Assembly (NCBI GenBank): GCA_034717835.1
Contig: JAYELZ010000050.1
Span: 1-56,472, forward strand
Length of the DNA stretch: 56,472 nt
DNA from: G713 sp034717835
GTDB taxonomy: Bacteria > Chloroflexota > Anaerolineae > B4-G1 > SLSP01
Direction: 5' to 3'
The notes beneath the pieces were generated by a model. It searched no databases and was not told the origin of the DNA. It was given only the letters and a program-made list of their open reading frames with translations. Numbering within the stretch: position 1 is the stretch's first letter; every line of letters begins with the position of its first letter. The position numbers and the translations under genes are program-made. Shown here piece after piece: positions 42,336-49,550 of this stretch.

Positions 42336-42818
42336 ATGCGTATTGCAATTTCAGCAGACAACTCAGCAGGTTTAGAGAGTATCGTGGCCCATCATTTTGG
42401 ACGTTGCCCTTATTATGCCTTTGTCGATATCGAAGGGCGAGAAGTACAAAGTGTAAAAGTGCTTCCCAACCCTTACTACGAGCGACATCAACCGAATGTG
42501 GTGCCCCCCTGGGTCAACAAACAGGGTGGAGAAGTGATGTTGGCTGGCGGGATGGGACGCCGCGCAGTGCTGCTCTTCAAACAATTTGGTATCCAGGCAC
42601 ATACCGGAGCGGCTGGCACGGTACGCCGCGCGCTGGAACAATTCCTGGGCGGCAAATTGGAAGATGCCCGTCCCTGCAACGAACATGCGCACGCCGGCGA
42701 GCATGAACACACTGCCGATGAGAACGAGGCTGGCGAACTGGCCCGCCTTCAGGAAGAAGCCGCCGCTCTCAAGGCGGAGTTAGCAGCAGCTGCCCAAAGA
42801 TTGGATAGTCTGGGATGA
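42336..42818 (+). CDS. NifX/NafY-type protein 2 with His-rich linker
   Basis: 160 aa. N-terminal Nitro_FeMo-Co fold: MRIAISAD, IVAHHFGRCPYYAFVDIEG, GGEVMLAGGMGRRAVLLFKQFGIQAHTG. Residues 116-128 (EHAHAGEHEHTAD) are His/Glu-rich and could bind metal; residues 133-158 form a heptad coiled coil. The pair of NifX proteins with matching coiled coils suggests a heteromer. It lies 9 bp before the metallo-hydrolase gene. Confidence 0.88.
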   Translation: MRIAISADNSAGLESIVAHHFGRCPYYAFVDIEGREVQSVKVLPNPYYERHQPNVVPPWVNKQGGEVMLAGGMGRRAVLLFKQFGIQAHTGAAGTVRRALEQFLGGKLEDARPCNEHAHAGEHEHTADENEAGELARLQEEAAALKAELAAAAQRLDSLG

Positions 42819-42827
42819 CCGGCGACA

Positions 42828-43658
42828 ATGATCACACTCACTTGTGTAGTTGAAGACCGGGCCATCCCACCCTTCAAAAACGAACACGGGTTGTCTATCT
42901 GGATTGAGTCGCCGGCGGGTAAGGTACTCTTCGATACCGGGAGCAGCGGGAGCGCGCTGCTCCACAACCTGAGATATCTTAAACGTGATCCAGCGGAGTT
43001 GGACGCGGTGGTGTTGAGCCACGCGCATCAAGATCATACCGGCGGGCTACTGACGCTCTTGCCCTATCTGCCGCCGGGGACGCCGCTCTACGCGCACCCC
43101 ACGCTCTTTGAAGACCATTATTCGGACCATGGCCATGGCCCGGAGCATACCGATCTACAGGCAGTAGCCGCTCAAACGCTAGCGCAGGTAACGCTGCATC
43201 TCAGCGAGCAACCGCAGGAAGTTATTCCTGGCATCTGGACGACCGGCGAGATCACCGAGCGCCCTTATCCCGAAGGCCGGAGCGCACACCACACCGTGTT
43301 GATGGACGGGGAATATGTCCCAGAGCCTTACGCGGATGATCTCTCCCTGGTGATTGAGAGTTCGCAGGGGCTTTTCCTGCTCTGTGGTTGCTGTCACGCT
43401 GGATTGCGCAACACATTAGCTCATGTGCGCCACCATTGGAAGCCACCCATCATCGGATTTGGCGGGGGGACACATCTCACCGGGGCCTCTCAAGAGCGGA
43501 TTCGCCAGACGGTGGCGGCTCTGACTGCCACGCAGCAACCAGAGATGGTCTGGCCGGGGCACTGCTCCGGAGTGCCTTTCATCCACGCCCTTCAATCCAC
43601 CGTGGCCCCAGAGCACTTCCGCCGCTGCTCCATCGGTACGGAAATCCAGCTCGCATAG
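42828..43658 (+). CDS. Metallo-beta-lactamase-fold hydrolase (COG1237-like)
   Basis: 276 aa. Starts directly with the fold (no signal peptide); the metal motif is SHAHQDHTGG (about 64-73), with further ligands likely in GCCHAG (CCHAGLRNT) and WPGHCSG near the end. The FDTGSSG and FGGGTHL pieces match the branch named for a dihydropterin-aminobenzene-phosphate synthase activity in methanogens. In bacteria these genes often stand next to NifX/MinD genes. The substrate here is unknown. Confidence 0.82.
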   Translation: MITLTCVVEDRAIPPFKNEHGLSIWIESPAGKVLFDTGSSGSALLHNLRYLKRDPAELDAVVLSHAHQDHTGGLLTLLPYLPPGTPLYAHPTLFEDHYSDHGHGPEHTDLQAVAAQTLAQVTLHLSEQPQEVIPGIWTTGEITERPYPEGRSAHHTVLMDGEYVPEPYADDLSLVIESSQGLFLLCGCCHAGLRNTLAHVRHHWKPPIIGFGGGTHLTGASQERIRQTVAALTATQQPEMVWPGHCSGVPFIHALQSTVAPEHFRRCSIGTEIQLA

Positions 43659-43753
43659 CAAAAGCGAGTTCCACTCGTGGCCCACCACTGCGGATTGAGT
43701 TAGTGGGCCATCAAAGTTAGTTTTATTATTAAAACAAGGAGTAATTTCCCAAC

Positions 43754-44716
43754 ATGAAAATTACCATAGCCAGTGGCAAAGGTGGAACCGGCAAAACTAC
43801 GGTGGCCTGCAATTTACTGTTGACTTTAGCCGCCGGGGAATTTGCAGACCGTCCCGAAAAACTGACATTTTTAGATTGCGACGTAGAAGAACCAAATGCT
43901 CATATCTTTCTCAAGCCCACCATCACCCGCACGGAAGAAGTGGGACTGTTAATCCCAGAAGTTAATCCGGAGTTATGCACCTATTGCGGTCGCTGCGCGG
44001 AAGTGTGCGCGTTCAACGCCATCACGGTGATCGGGAAAAATGTACTGGTTTTCCCGGAGCTCTGTCATGGCTGCGGTAGTTGCACCTACAATTGCCCGAC
44101 CGGTGCTATCACCGAGGTGCTCAAGCCTACTGGCCGTCTGGAATGGGGGAGCGTCGCCGTTGGGGGAAATGCGATCAGCTTTGGACAAGGGGTAATGAAT
44201 ATCGGCGAAGCGATGGCTACGCCCATCATCAAAAAATTGAAGCAACAGGGGTTAGCCGAGGATACAGAGGCACTAGCGATTTTGGACGCGCCGCCCGGCA
44301 ACTCTTGTCCGGTGGTGGAAACCATGCGCGGCGCGGATTTTGTGCTCTTGGTGACGGAACCGACGCCCTTTGGCTTGCATGACCTGCAAGCCGCTGTTCA
44401 GGTAGCGCGTGGAGAGTTGGGGTTGCCGGTTGGCGTGGTCATCAATCGCGTGGGCATCGGCGACGAGGGCGTTGAGGAATTCTGCGCGGCCCACGACGTG
44501 CCGGTATTGCTGCGCATCCCGCTGGATCGCCGTATCGCGGAGGCTTACGCGGAGGGGATCCCGATGGTGGAGGTGTTCCCGGAATACCGCGACGCTTTTG
44601 AGCAATTGTATCGGCGCATTTTAAGTGCAGCGGCAGAGCGGGTTAGCGGCAGAGCGGCATCAGACGCTAGAGATTCCTCGACTGCGGGCCAGAAAACGGC
44701 CCTCCGCTCGGAATGA
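43754..44716 (+). CDS. MinD/Mrp-type ATPase with inserted 2x[4Fe-4S] ferredoxin, 1
   Basis: 320 aa. Deviant Walker A KGGTGKTT (9-16), Asp41/Asp43 switch region (LDCDVEEPN), inserted ferredoxin with Cys75/78/81/85 and Cys104/107/110/114 (CTYCGRCAEVC; CHGCGSCTYNC), then DAPPGNSCPVVE and TEPTPFGLHDL. ATP-driven Fe-S or cofactor carrier/reductase by analogy to Mrp/NBP35 and NifH relatives. The last 20 or so residues (after about 300) are encoded by a dispersed repeat and are not part of the fold. It stands 96 bp after the MBL gene. Confidence 0.9.
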   Translation: MKITIASGKGGTGKTTVACNLLLTLAAGEFADRPEKLTFLDCDVEEPNAHIFLKPTITRTEEVGLLIPEVNPELCTYCGRCAEVCAFNAITVIGKNVLVFPELCHGCGSCTYNCPTGAITEVLKPTGRLEWGSVAVGGNAISFGQGVMNIGEAMATPIIKKLKQQGLAEDTEALAILDAPPGNSCPVVETMRGADFVLLVTEPTPFGLHDLQAAVQVARGELGLPVGVVINRVGIGDEGVEEFCAAHDVPVLLRIPLDRRIAEAYAEGIPMVEVFPEYRDAFEQLYRRILSAAAERVSGRAASDARDSSTAGQKTALRSE

Positions 44717-44717
44717 C
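44666..44717 (-). repeat. Dispersed intergenic element, copy 2, overlapping the end of the ATPase gene
   Basis: On the minus strand it reads GTCATTCCGAGCGGAG ... CGAGGAATCTCTAGC, the same ends as at 3949-4008, with a shorter centre (a GGGCCGTTTTCTGGCCC hairpin). Its plus strand encodes the tail and stop of the ATPase. The space 44718-44890 after it holds ACTAGACTA-type micro-repeats and no gene. Confidence 0.65.
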
Positions 44718-44890
44718 CAGGGGGCGGGAGGGGGTAACACGGTCGCGCGGCAGTGGCGAAATTCTCGTGACACTAACTCATTTGCCATTTGCTATTTTCG
44801 GAGAGACACCGGTGCTGGTACATACCGTCCCAGCACGAAGAACGACTACTAGACTAGAGACTACCTGACTATTTTCTAAGGAGAAGTTCA

Positions 44891-45784
44891 ATGAAACAGA
44901 TTGTCGTACTGAGCGGCAAGGGCGGCACCGGTAAGACCAGTGTCGCGGCCGCGTTGGTTGAGTTGGCCGCACGTGAAAAAGAGCTAGTCATCGCGGATGT
45001 GGATGTGGACGCTGCGAATCTCGGCCTGGTACTGAAACCGGAGCAAGTCTCGGCGTCCACTTTTCGGAGTGGCTCGCTGGCCCATATTGATCCGGAAGTC
45101 TGCATCAGTTGTGGTGAATGTCATGCCGCGTGCCGCTTTGACGCCATCATTCCCCCTGGCGCAGCGGGGGAACCTTACCACGTTGATGCGTTGGCCTGTG
45201 AGGGTTGCAACGCCTGCGTCTATCGCTGCCCGGTGGACGCGATCAGCACGTCAAAGCCGGTGGCGGGCGAGTGGTATGAGGCCGCCACGGCCTACGGCCC
45301 GCTCTTCCACGCGCATCTCGCGGCCGGCGGCGAGAACTCCGGGCAGCTGGTGACATTGGTCAAGCAGCAGGCGCGGCTCCGCGCGTTAGATGATGAACGC
45401 CCATTGGTGCTCATTGACGGGCCGCCGGGGATTGGCTGCCCCGTCATCTCCGCCGTCTCTGGGGCGGATCTGGCACTGTTGGTCGTGGAACCGACGCTCT
45501 CTGGCGCGCATGATCTAGAACGTGTGTTGGCAACCACTACACATTTTGGCGTACCGGCGCAAGTCATCATCAACAAAGCCGATCTAAGTGCCACGCGCAC
45601 CCATGAGATAACGGCGTTCTGTCAAGAACGCCAGATCCCGGTCATCGGCCAAATCCCCTACGACACTACCATCACCGCAGCGATGGTGCAAGGCGAGAAT
45701 ATCATCCAATATCAACCGGAGGGAGAAGTCGCAAGGGCGATACGTGGGATTTGGGGTAAAATAGTGGAGTGGTTGGCTAGTTAG
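44891..45784 (+). CDS. MinD/Mrp-type ATPase with inserted 2x[4Fe-4S] ferredoxin, 2
   Basis: 297 aa. Walker A KGGTGKTS (10-17), switch ADVDVDAANL, Cys71/74/77/81 and Cys103/106/109/113 (CISCGECHAAC; CEGCNACVYRC), then DGPPGIGCPVIS and VEPTLSGAHDLERVL. Paralogue of ATPase 1; pairs of this kind are usual in such clusters and may form a heterodimer. SD AAGGAG. The final 15 codons lie in a 56-bp segment that is repeated 590 bp downstream. Confidence 0.92.
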   Translation: MKQIVVLSGKGGTGKTSVAAALVELAAREKELVIADVDVDAANLGLVLKPEQVSASTFRSGSLAHIDPEVCISCGECHAACRFDAIIPPGAAGEPYHVDALACEGCNACVYRCPVDAISTSKPVAGEWYEAATAYGPLFHAHLAAGGENSGQLVTLVKQQARLRALDDERPLVLIDGPPGIGCPVISAVSGADLALLVVEPTLSGAHDLERVLATTTHFGVPAQVIINKADLSATRTHEITAFCQERQIPVIGQIPYDTTITAAMVQGENIIQYQPEGEVARAIRGIWGKIVEWLAS

Positions 45785-45793
45785 GTAGTGGGG
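45738..45793 (+). repeat. 56-bp direct repeat, copy A (3' end of ATPase 2)
   Basis: About 86% identical to 46330-46385; includes GGAGTGGTTGGCTAGTTAGG exactly and the ATPase stop codon. Confidence 0.85.
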
Positions 45794-45939
45794 TTAGCAT
45801 GCAGATAAAACTATATGTCAAAATGATTGGGACTTGTTCAAAAAGGGCTTCTTTGTCCCGGTTGTTGAGCAAGGATAGAAGCTAGCCCAGCCCACGGCAA
45901 TCACGCGGTCATTTACCGCATAGGAAAGGAGAAAACGCA

Positions 45940-46296
45940 ATGCAGTTGAAAGATTACTTCGATTTTCTAGCTGTTGATGATATTCGGCTAAAACATACGC
46001 GTATCGGTATCGAGTCAATCTTGTACGAGTATATTCACCGCGATCAAGCACCAGAGGCGATTCAGCAGCGTTTTCCCTCATTGACACTTGAACAGATCTA
46101 CGCCACAATCCTCTATTATTTGCATAACCAAGACCAAGTTGCCGCCTATCTTACCGATTGGTTGGAGTGGGGTCAACGGATGCGGGAGGAACAGAATCGC
46201 AATCCGCCGCCCTTTGTCACTCGCCTACGTGCCGTGCGTCATGCGCGGCAACAAGCATTAGGAGAGCCAGGTGAGCATTATACGCTATCTCCTTGA
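45940..46296 (+). CDS. DUF433-type antitoxin
   Basis: 118 aa. Pattern YFDFLAVDDIRLKHTRIGIE followed by ILYEYIHRDQAPEAIQQRFP and SLTLEQIYATILYYLHN is the DUF433 helix-turn-helix with its usual beta hairpin in front. In intact modules it neutralises a DUF5615 (PIN-like) toxin encoded just after it. Here the toxin frame starts inside its 3' end and breaks off after 26 codons, so the antitoxin is an orphan. SD AAAGGAG. Confidence 0.8.
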   Translation: MQLKDYFDFLAVDDIRLKHTRIGIESILYEYIHRDQAPEAIQQRFPSLTLEQIYATILYYLHNQDQVAAYLTDWLEWGQRMREEQNRNPPPFVTRLRAVRHARQQALGEPGEHYTLSP

Positions 46297-46351
46297 TGAG
46301 AACGTTGATCCTATCTATCGCCGCGAGGTCGATACGTGCAATTTGGGTTAA
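46271..46351 (+). pseudogene. Truncated DUF5615 (PIN-like) toxin, 26 codons
   Basis: From GTG 46271, overlapping the antitoxin end, it reads IIRYLLDENVDP, the standard N-terminus of DUF5615 toxins with its acidic active-site DEN. After GAG-GTC (EV) the frame runs into repeat copy B and stops at TAA 46349-46351. A full toxin has over 100 residues, so it is inactive. Confidence 0.78.
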
Positions 46352-46385
46352 AGTAGGGGAGTGGTTGGCTAGTTAGGGAATGGGG
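46330..46385 (+). repeat. 56-bp direct repeat, copy B (cuts the toxin gene)
   Basis: A diverged copy (about 86%) of 45738-45793. The break of toxin homology coincides with its left end. Confidence 0.85.
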
Positions 46386-46388
46386 CAG

Positions 46389-46484
46389 ATGAAAACAGAA
46401 TACGATTTTTCTAAGGGCACACGCGGCAAATTCTATCATCCAGAAATTAGTCCATCTATCACCTTGCGCGGAGGCAAATCAGAC
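46389..46484 (+). pseudogene. Antitoxin-like N-terminal fragment in frame with the Nudix gene
   Basis: MKTEYDFSKGTRGKFYHPE at 46389 is the usual opening of a small antitoxin-type protein family found beside toxins. About 30 codons later it passes in frame into the Nudix protein. It may be a remnant of a second toxin-antitoxin gene; family naming is from memory. Confidence 0.55.
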
Positions 46485-47093
46485 ATGGACATCTTTTCAC
46501 TATTAGACGAGATTCAAACCATTGCGCGCAATGGTTTGAGCTATACTTCAGGTGCGTATGATCGCGAGCGCTACGAGCGACTGATGGGACTAACGACGCA
46601 AACTTATGAGGAACTGCTAGACATCCCGCGTGAGAAGGTCAGAGAGCGGTTTTTGAATGAGTTAGGGTACATCACGCCCAAAGTGGGGGCGGATGCGGCG
46701 ATTTTCAACGCCAGCGGCGAGATCCTGCTGATGGAGAGATCTGATGGCAGCGGGTGGTGTTTGCCTTGTGGTTGGGTCGAGCCAAACGAGAAACCGGTTG
46801 AGGCGGCCATCAGAGAGGTGCGTGAGGAGACGGGGCTGGAGATCAAGGTTCAGCAGTTGGTGGGCGTATTCACTCGTCTGCCCAGCGGCAAGCATGGACC
46901 GCATACGACGATTGCCGTAGTGCATCTATGCCAGGTCGTTGGTGGCGAATTAACCTTATCGCATGAAGGTTTGGCGCTACGCTACTGGCCAATTGCTGAG
47001 GTGCAGGATTGGCACGCAACTCACGAGAAGTATGCCCATGCAGCGCATGAGCTGTGGCAATCGGAACGGCTGCTGCCAGCCATATCAGACTGA
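46485..47093 (+). CDS. Nudix hydrolase with N-terminal helical domain
   Basis: 202 aa from ATG 46485, with GGAGG 10 nt upstream; the frame is open to 46380 but the extra 35 residues look like an antitoxin remnant. N-terminal helices (IQTIARNGLSYTSGAYDRER) then a complete Nudix box matching GX5EX7REUXEEXGU (GWVEPNEKPVEAAIREVREE then TGL). The subgroup with this N-terminus includes ADP-ribose and nucleotide-sugar pyrophosphatases. The substrate is not determinable. If the longer frame is translated it would be a fusion. Confidence 0.85.
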   Translation: MDIFSLLDEIQTIARNGLSYTSGAYDRERYERLMGLTTQTYEELLDIPREKVRERFLNELGYITPKVGADAAIFNASGEILLMERSDGSGWCLPCGWVEPNEKPVEAAIREVREETGLEIKVQQLVGVFTRLPSGKHGPHTTIAVVHLCQVVGGELTLSHEGLALRYWPIAEVQDWHATHEKYAHAAHELWQSERLLPAISD

Positions 47094-47173
47094 GGCTCTG
47101 AGAATGGTAGAAGAAACGGTTACTGCGCCAGCTGTTGAATAATTAAACCAGCATTTAGCACGGGAGGGAAATT

Positions 47174-47479
47174 ATGACTTTGGAACCCACGTTACGTGAG
47201 AAAATTCTGACTAAACTGGTAGAGGTAATTGATCCGGAAACCGGCGTGGACGTGTTACGCATGCGGCTCGTTGAAGAGTTGGTAGTAGACGAGGAGCACG
47301 GACAGGTCAGTTACCGCTTCCGTCCCTCCTCGCCGCTCTGTCCTCTGGCGGTTAGTTTGGTGAGGGACATCAAGCAAACTATCGGCAGTATCGCCGGAGT
47401 CCGAGCGCAAAACATTGAGGTGACGGGTTACATCCACGCCGAGGAACTGACGGAGTTAATCAATCAGAACGACGTCTAA
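47174..47479 (+). CDS. DUF59/MIP18-family Fe-S assembly protein
   Basis: 101 aa. Family pattern: LVEVIDPETGVDVLRMRLVE, FRPSSPLCPLAVSLV (the conserved CP Cys) and VRAQNIEVTGYIHAEE. Relatives (SufT, the C-terminus of PaaD, N-terminus of some Mrp proteins) help load Fe-S clusters and often act with Mrp-type ATPases. It therefore fits the two ATPases upstream, although a TA remnant and a Nudix gene now lie between. SD GGAGG. Confidence 0.85.
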   Translation: MTLEPTLREKILTKLVEVIDPETGVDVLRMRLVEELVVDEEHGQVSYRFRPSSPLCPLAVSLVRDIKQTIGSIAGVRAQNIEVTGYIHAEELTELINQNDV

Positions 47480-47517
47480 AAACTGACCACAAACAAACTC
47501 GCGCGCCAGTCGCGCCA

Positions 47518-47565
47518 CAAACGTCAAGAGTAAGCCCAGCAGCTACGGGACGCGCTTGACGTTTG
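47518..47565 (+). terminator. Hairpin after the DUF59 gene
   Basis: An 11-bp stem CAAACGTCAAG / CTTGACGTTTG around a 26-nt loop, then CTGCTTTACG. A weak T run, so termination is likely but unsure. Confidence 0.55.
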
Positions 47566-47620
47566 CTGCTTTACGATTATCTTAGTCAGGTAGTTGTTAG
47601 CCATTAGTCAGGGATTATAA

Positions 47621-48460
47621 ATGCCAAATAATAAACGCGATTACTTAAAATTATTATTAGATCACTACTGGTTCGCGCCGCCGGTCGCACTCTGGCGCGC
47701 TGTCGAGTTACGCATCGTGGCAGCAGAGGAGTTCCCCCGTCCCATCTTGGATTTGGGCTGTGGCGACGGGCTGATCGCCACGGCGCTCTTGGAGCACGAG
47801 CCGCCTATCGAGGTAGGTTTTGATCCCTGGTGGGAGCAGCTGCGTCAGGGAGCCGCCAGCGGACAATATGGGCAGGTTCAGCAAGCGTGGGGGAACGCAA
47901 TGCCCTACCCTGATGAGAGTTTCGCTTGCGTCTTCAGTAACTCCGTCTTGGAACATATCCCCACGCTTCAACCGGTGCTCAATGAGGCAGGACGGGTATT
48001 GCGCCCCGGCGGGCGACTGATGGCGACAGTACCCAGCGACGCCTTTCGCCGGCTATTAGCTGGCTACCGTGAGCGTATCGCAGTGGGTGATATCAAGGGC
48101 GCGGAGGCGTATGCCAATAGTGTCGATCAACAGCTGGCTCACCATCATTATGATACTCCGCAAGAGTGGGAGACGCGGTTGGAGAAAGCCGGGATGCGCT
48201 TACGCAAGGCCAGCTACTACATGCCTGCCGCCGTGGCCGCGGTCTGGGATCGTGGGAATCGCCAATATGGAATTTATGCCGAGGGGCAAGCCTTCTATCG
48301 CTGGTTGGCCTCACCGCGTCTCAAGGGGCGGGGCTTTCAACCGTGGCTGCGGCGGTGGATTGTGGAAAAATTAAGCCGCGACTGGCGCCGTCTCTACGAG
48401 ATGAATGTACCTGTTGGTGGCGTCGGAGCGGGATTACTGATAATAGGAGAAAAAATATGA
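47621..48460 (+). CDS. Class I SAM-dependent methyltransferase
   Basis: 279 aa. Motif I ILDLGCGDGLIATALL (about 46-61), motif II region VGFDPWWEQL, motif IV/post ACVFSNSVLEHIP, then GRVLRPGGRLMATVPSDAF, typical of UbiE/BioC-like enzymes. The substrate is unknown. Its stop overlaps the FemX-like start (ATGA), suggesting a joint role, perhaps in envelope chemistry. Confidence 0.85.
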   Translation: MPNNKRDYLKLLLDHYWFAPPVALWRAVELRIVAAEEFPRPILDLGCGDGLIATALLEHEPPIEVGFDPWWEQLRQGAASGQYGQVQQAWGNAMPYPDESFACVFSNSVLEHIPTLQPVLNEAGRVLRPGGRLMATVPSDAFRRLLAGYRERIAVGDIKGAEAYANSVDQQLAHHHYDTPQEWETRLEKAGMRLRKASYYMPAAVAAVWDRGNRQYGIYAEGQAFYRWLASPRLKGRGFQPWLRRWIVEKLSRDWRRLYEMNVPVGGVGAGLLIIGEKI

Positions 48461-49497
48461 GCTATCTTGATCTCACCACGCCGACATTTAAGGCTTGGGA
48501 CACCTTTGCCGCCGAGTTCCCTAGTAGCAGCCTCCTGCAGAGCACCAACTGGGGCCGGCTTAAGGCGGATTTCGGTTGGAATTGGGAGATTGTGGCGCTG
48601 GGACGCAAACGCGCTCCCACCGCCGGGGCACTGGTACTCTACAAGCAACTCCCACTCAAAGTAGGAACCATCGCCTACGTTCCGCGCGGCCCGCTGGTCG
48701 CTTGGGATGATGAAAAACAGCTCTCCACGCTGCTACAAAATATCAGCATCAGCGCTCGGAGTCACCGTGCCTGGGCGCTCTGGATGGAACCAGGGCGGCT
48801 GGATGGGGCCGTCATCCGCCAACAGTTGCCCGCATTTGGATTTCAAGCCAGTACCACGCACGTTCAGCCACCGCGCACCATCCAGGTGGATCTGGTCGCC
48901 TCTGAGGAGGAGATTCTCACGCGGATGAAGTCGAAGACCCGCTACAACATCCGCTACGCCGCGCGACAAGGCGTCACCGTGCGTCGGGGTTCGGTGGCAG
49001 ATGCCGCGCTCTACTACGGCTTGATGGCGAAGACCGGCCAGCGTAACGAGTTCGGCATTCATAGTGAGGCTTACTATCGCCGGGCGTTGGAGCTCTTCCT
49101 GCCCACCGGCAACGCAGCGTTATTTATCGCGGAGGTGGAAGCTGAACCGGTGGCGGCCATCATTGTTTTCACCTGGGGAGAGAAAGCGTGGTACATGTAC
49201 GGGGCTTCTGCAGACCAACACCGCAATAAAATGCCCACCTATGCCTTGCAATGGGCCGCCATCAAATGGGCCAAAGGGCGAGGCTGCACAACTTACGACC
49301 TTTGGGGCGTTCCCGATTACAGTGAAGAGACGTTGGAGGCAGAGTTCACCGAGCGTAGTGACGGCCTCTGGGGCGTCTACCGCTTCAAACGCGGCTTTGG
49401 CGGTCAGGTCGTGCGCTTTACCGGGCTGTGGGAGAAGTCGCTGCATTTCCTCTACCCGTTGGCCCGTGGAGTACAACAACGCCTAAACCGTAGCTAA
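48457..49497 (+). CDS. FemX/FemAB-like peptidoglycan bridge aminoacyltransferase
   Basis: 346 aa from ATG 48457 with AGGAG upstream; a longer frame to 48166 lies inside the methyltransferase. Two GNAT-like halves: N-terminal SSLLQSTNWGRLKADFGWNW, GTIAYVPRGPLV; second half MKSKTRYNIRYAARQGV, YYRRALELF, WYMYGASAD, YDLWGVPD. FemX-type enzymes add an amino acid from aminoacyl-tRNA to lipid II. Cytoplasmic. Amino-acid choice cannot be read. It is read together with the methyltransferase. Confidence 0.88.
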   Translation: MSYLDLTTPTFKAWDTFAAEFPSSSLLQSTNWGRLKADFGWNWEIVALGRKRAPTAGALVLYKQLPLKVGTIAYVPRGPLVAWDDEKQLSTLLQNISISARSHRAWALWMEPGRLDGAVIRQQLPAFGFQASTTHVQPPRTIQVDLVASEEEILTRMKSKTRYNIRYAARQGVTVRRGSVADAALYYGLMAKTGQRNEFGIHSEAYYRRALELFLPTGNAALFIAEVEAEPVAAIIVFTWGEKAWYMYGASADQHRNKMPTYALQWAAIKWAKGRGCTTYDLWGVPDYSEETLEAEFTERSDGLWGVYRFKRGFGGQVVRFTGLWEKSLHFLYPLARGVQQRLNRS

Positions 49498-49550
49498 CGG
49501 GACTGGCGACTAACGACTTTTGACCTTAGCCTTTGTTTCTGGAGGTATTC

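Noticed and set aside
43754..45784. The two ferredoxin-ATPases as nitrogenase reductase (NifH)
   Set aside because: NifH has no inserted 2x[4Fe-4S] ferredoxin domain; the CxxCxxCxxxC pairs and the KGGTGKT motif place them with MinD/Mrp-type proteins, and no nifDK is present.
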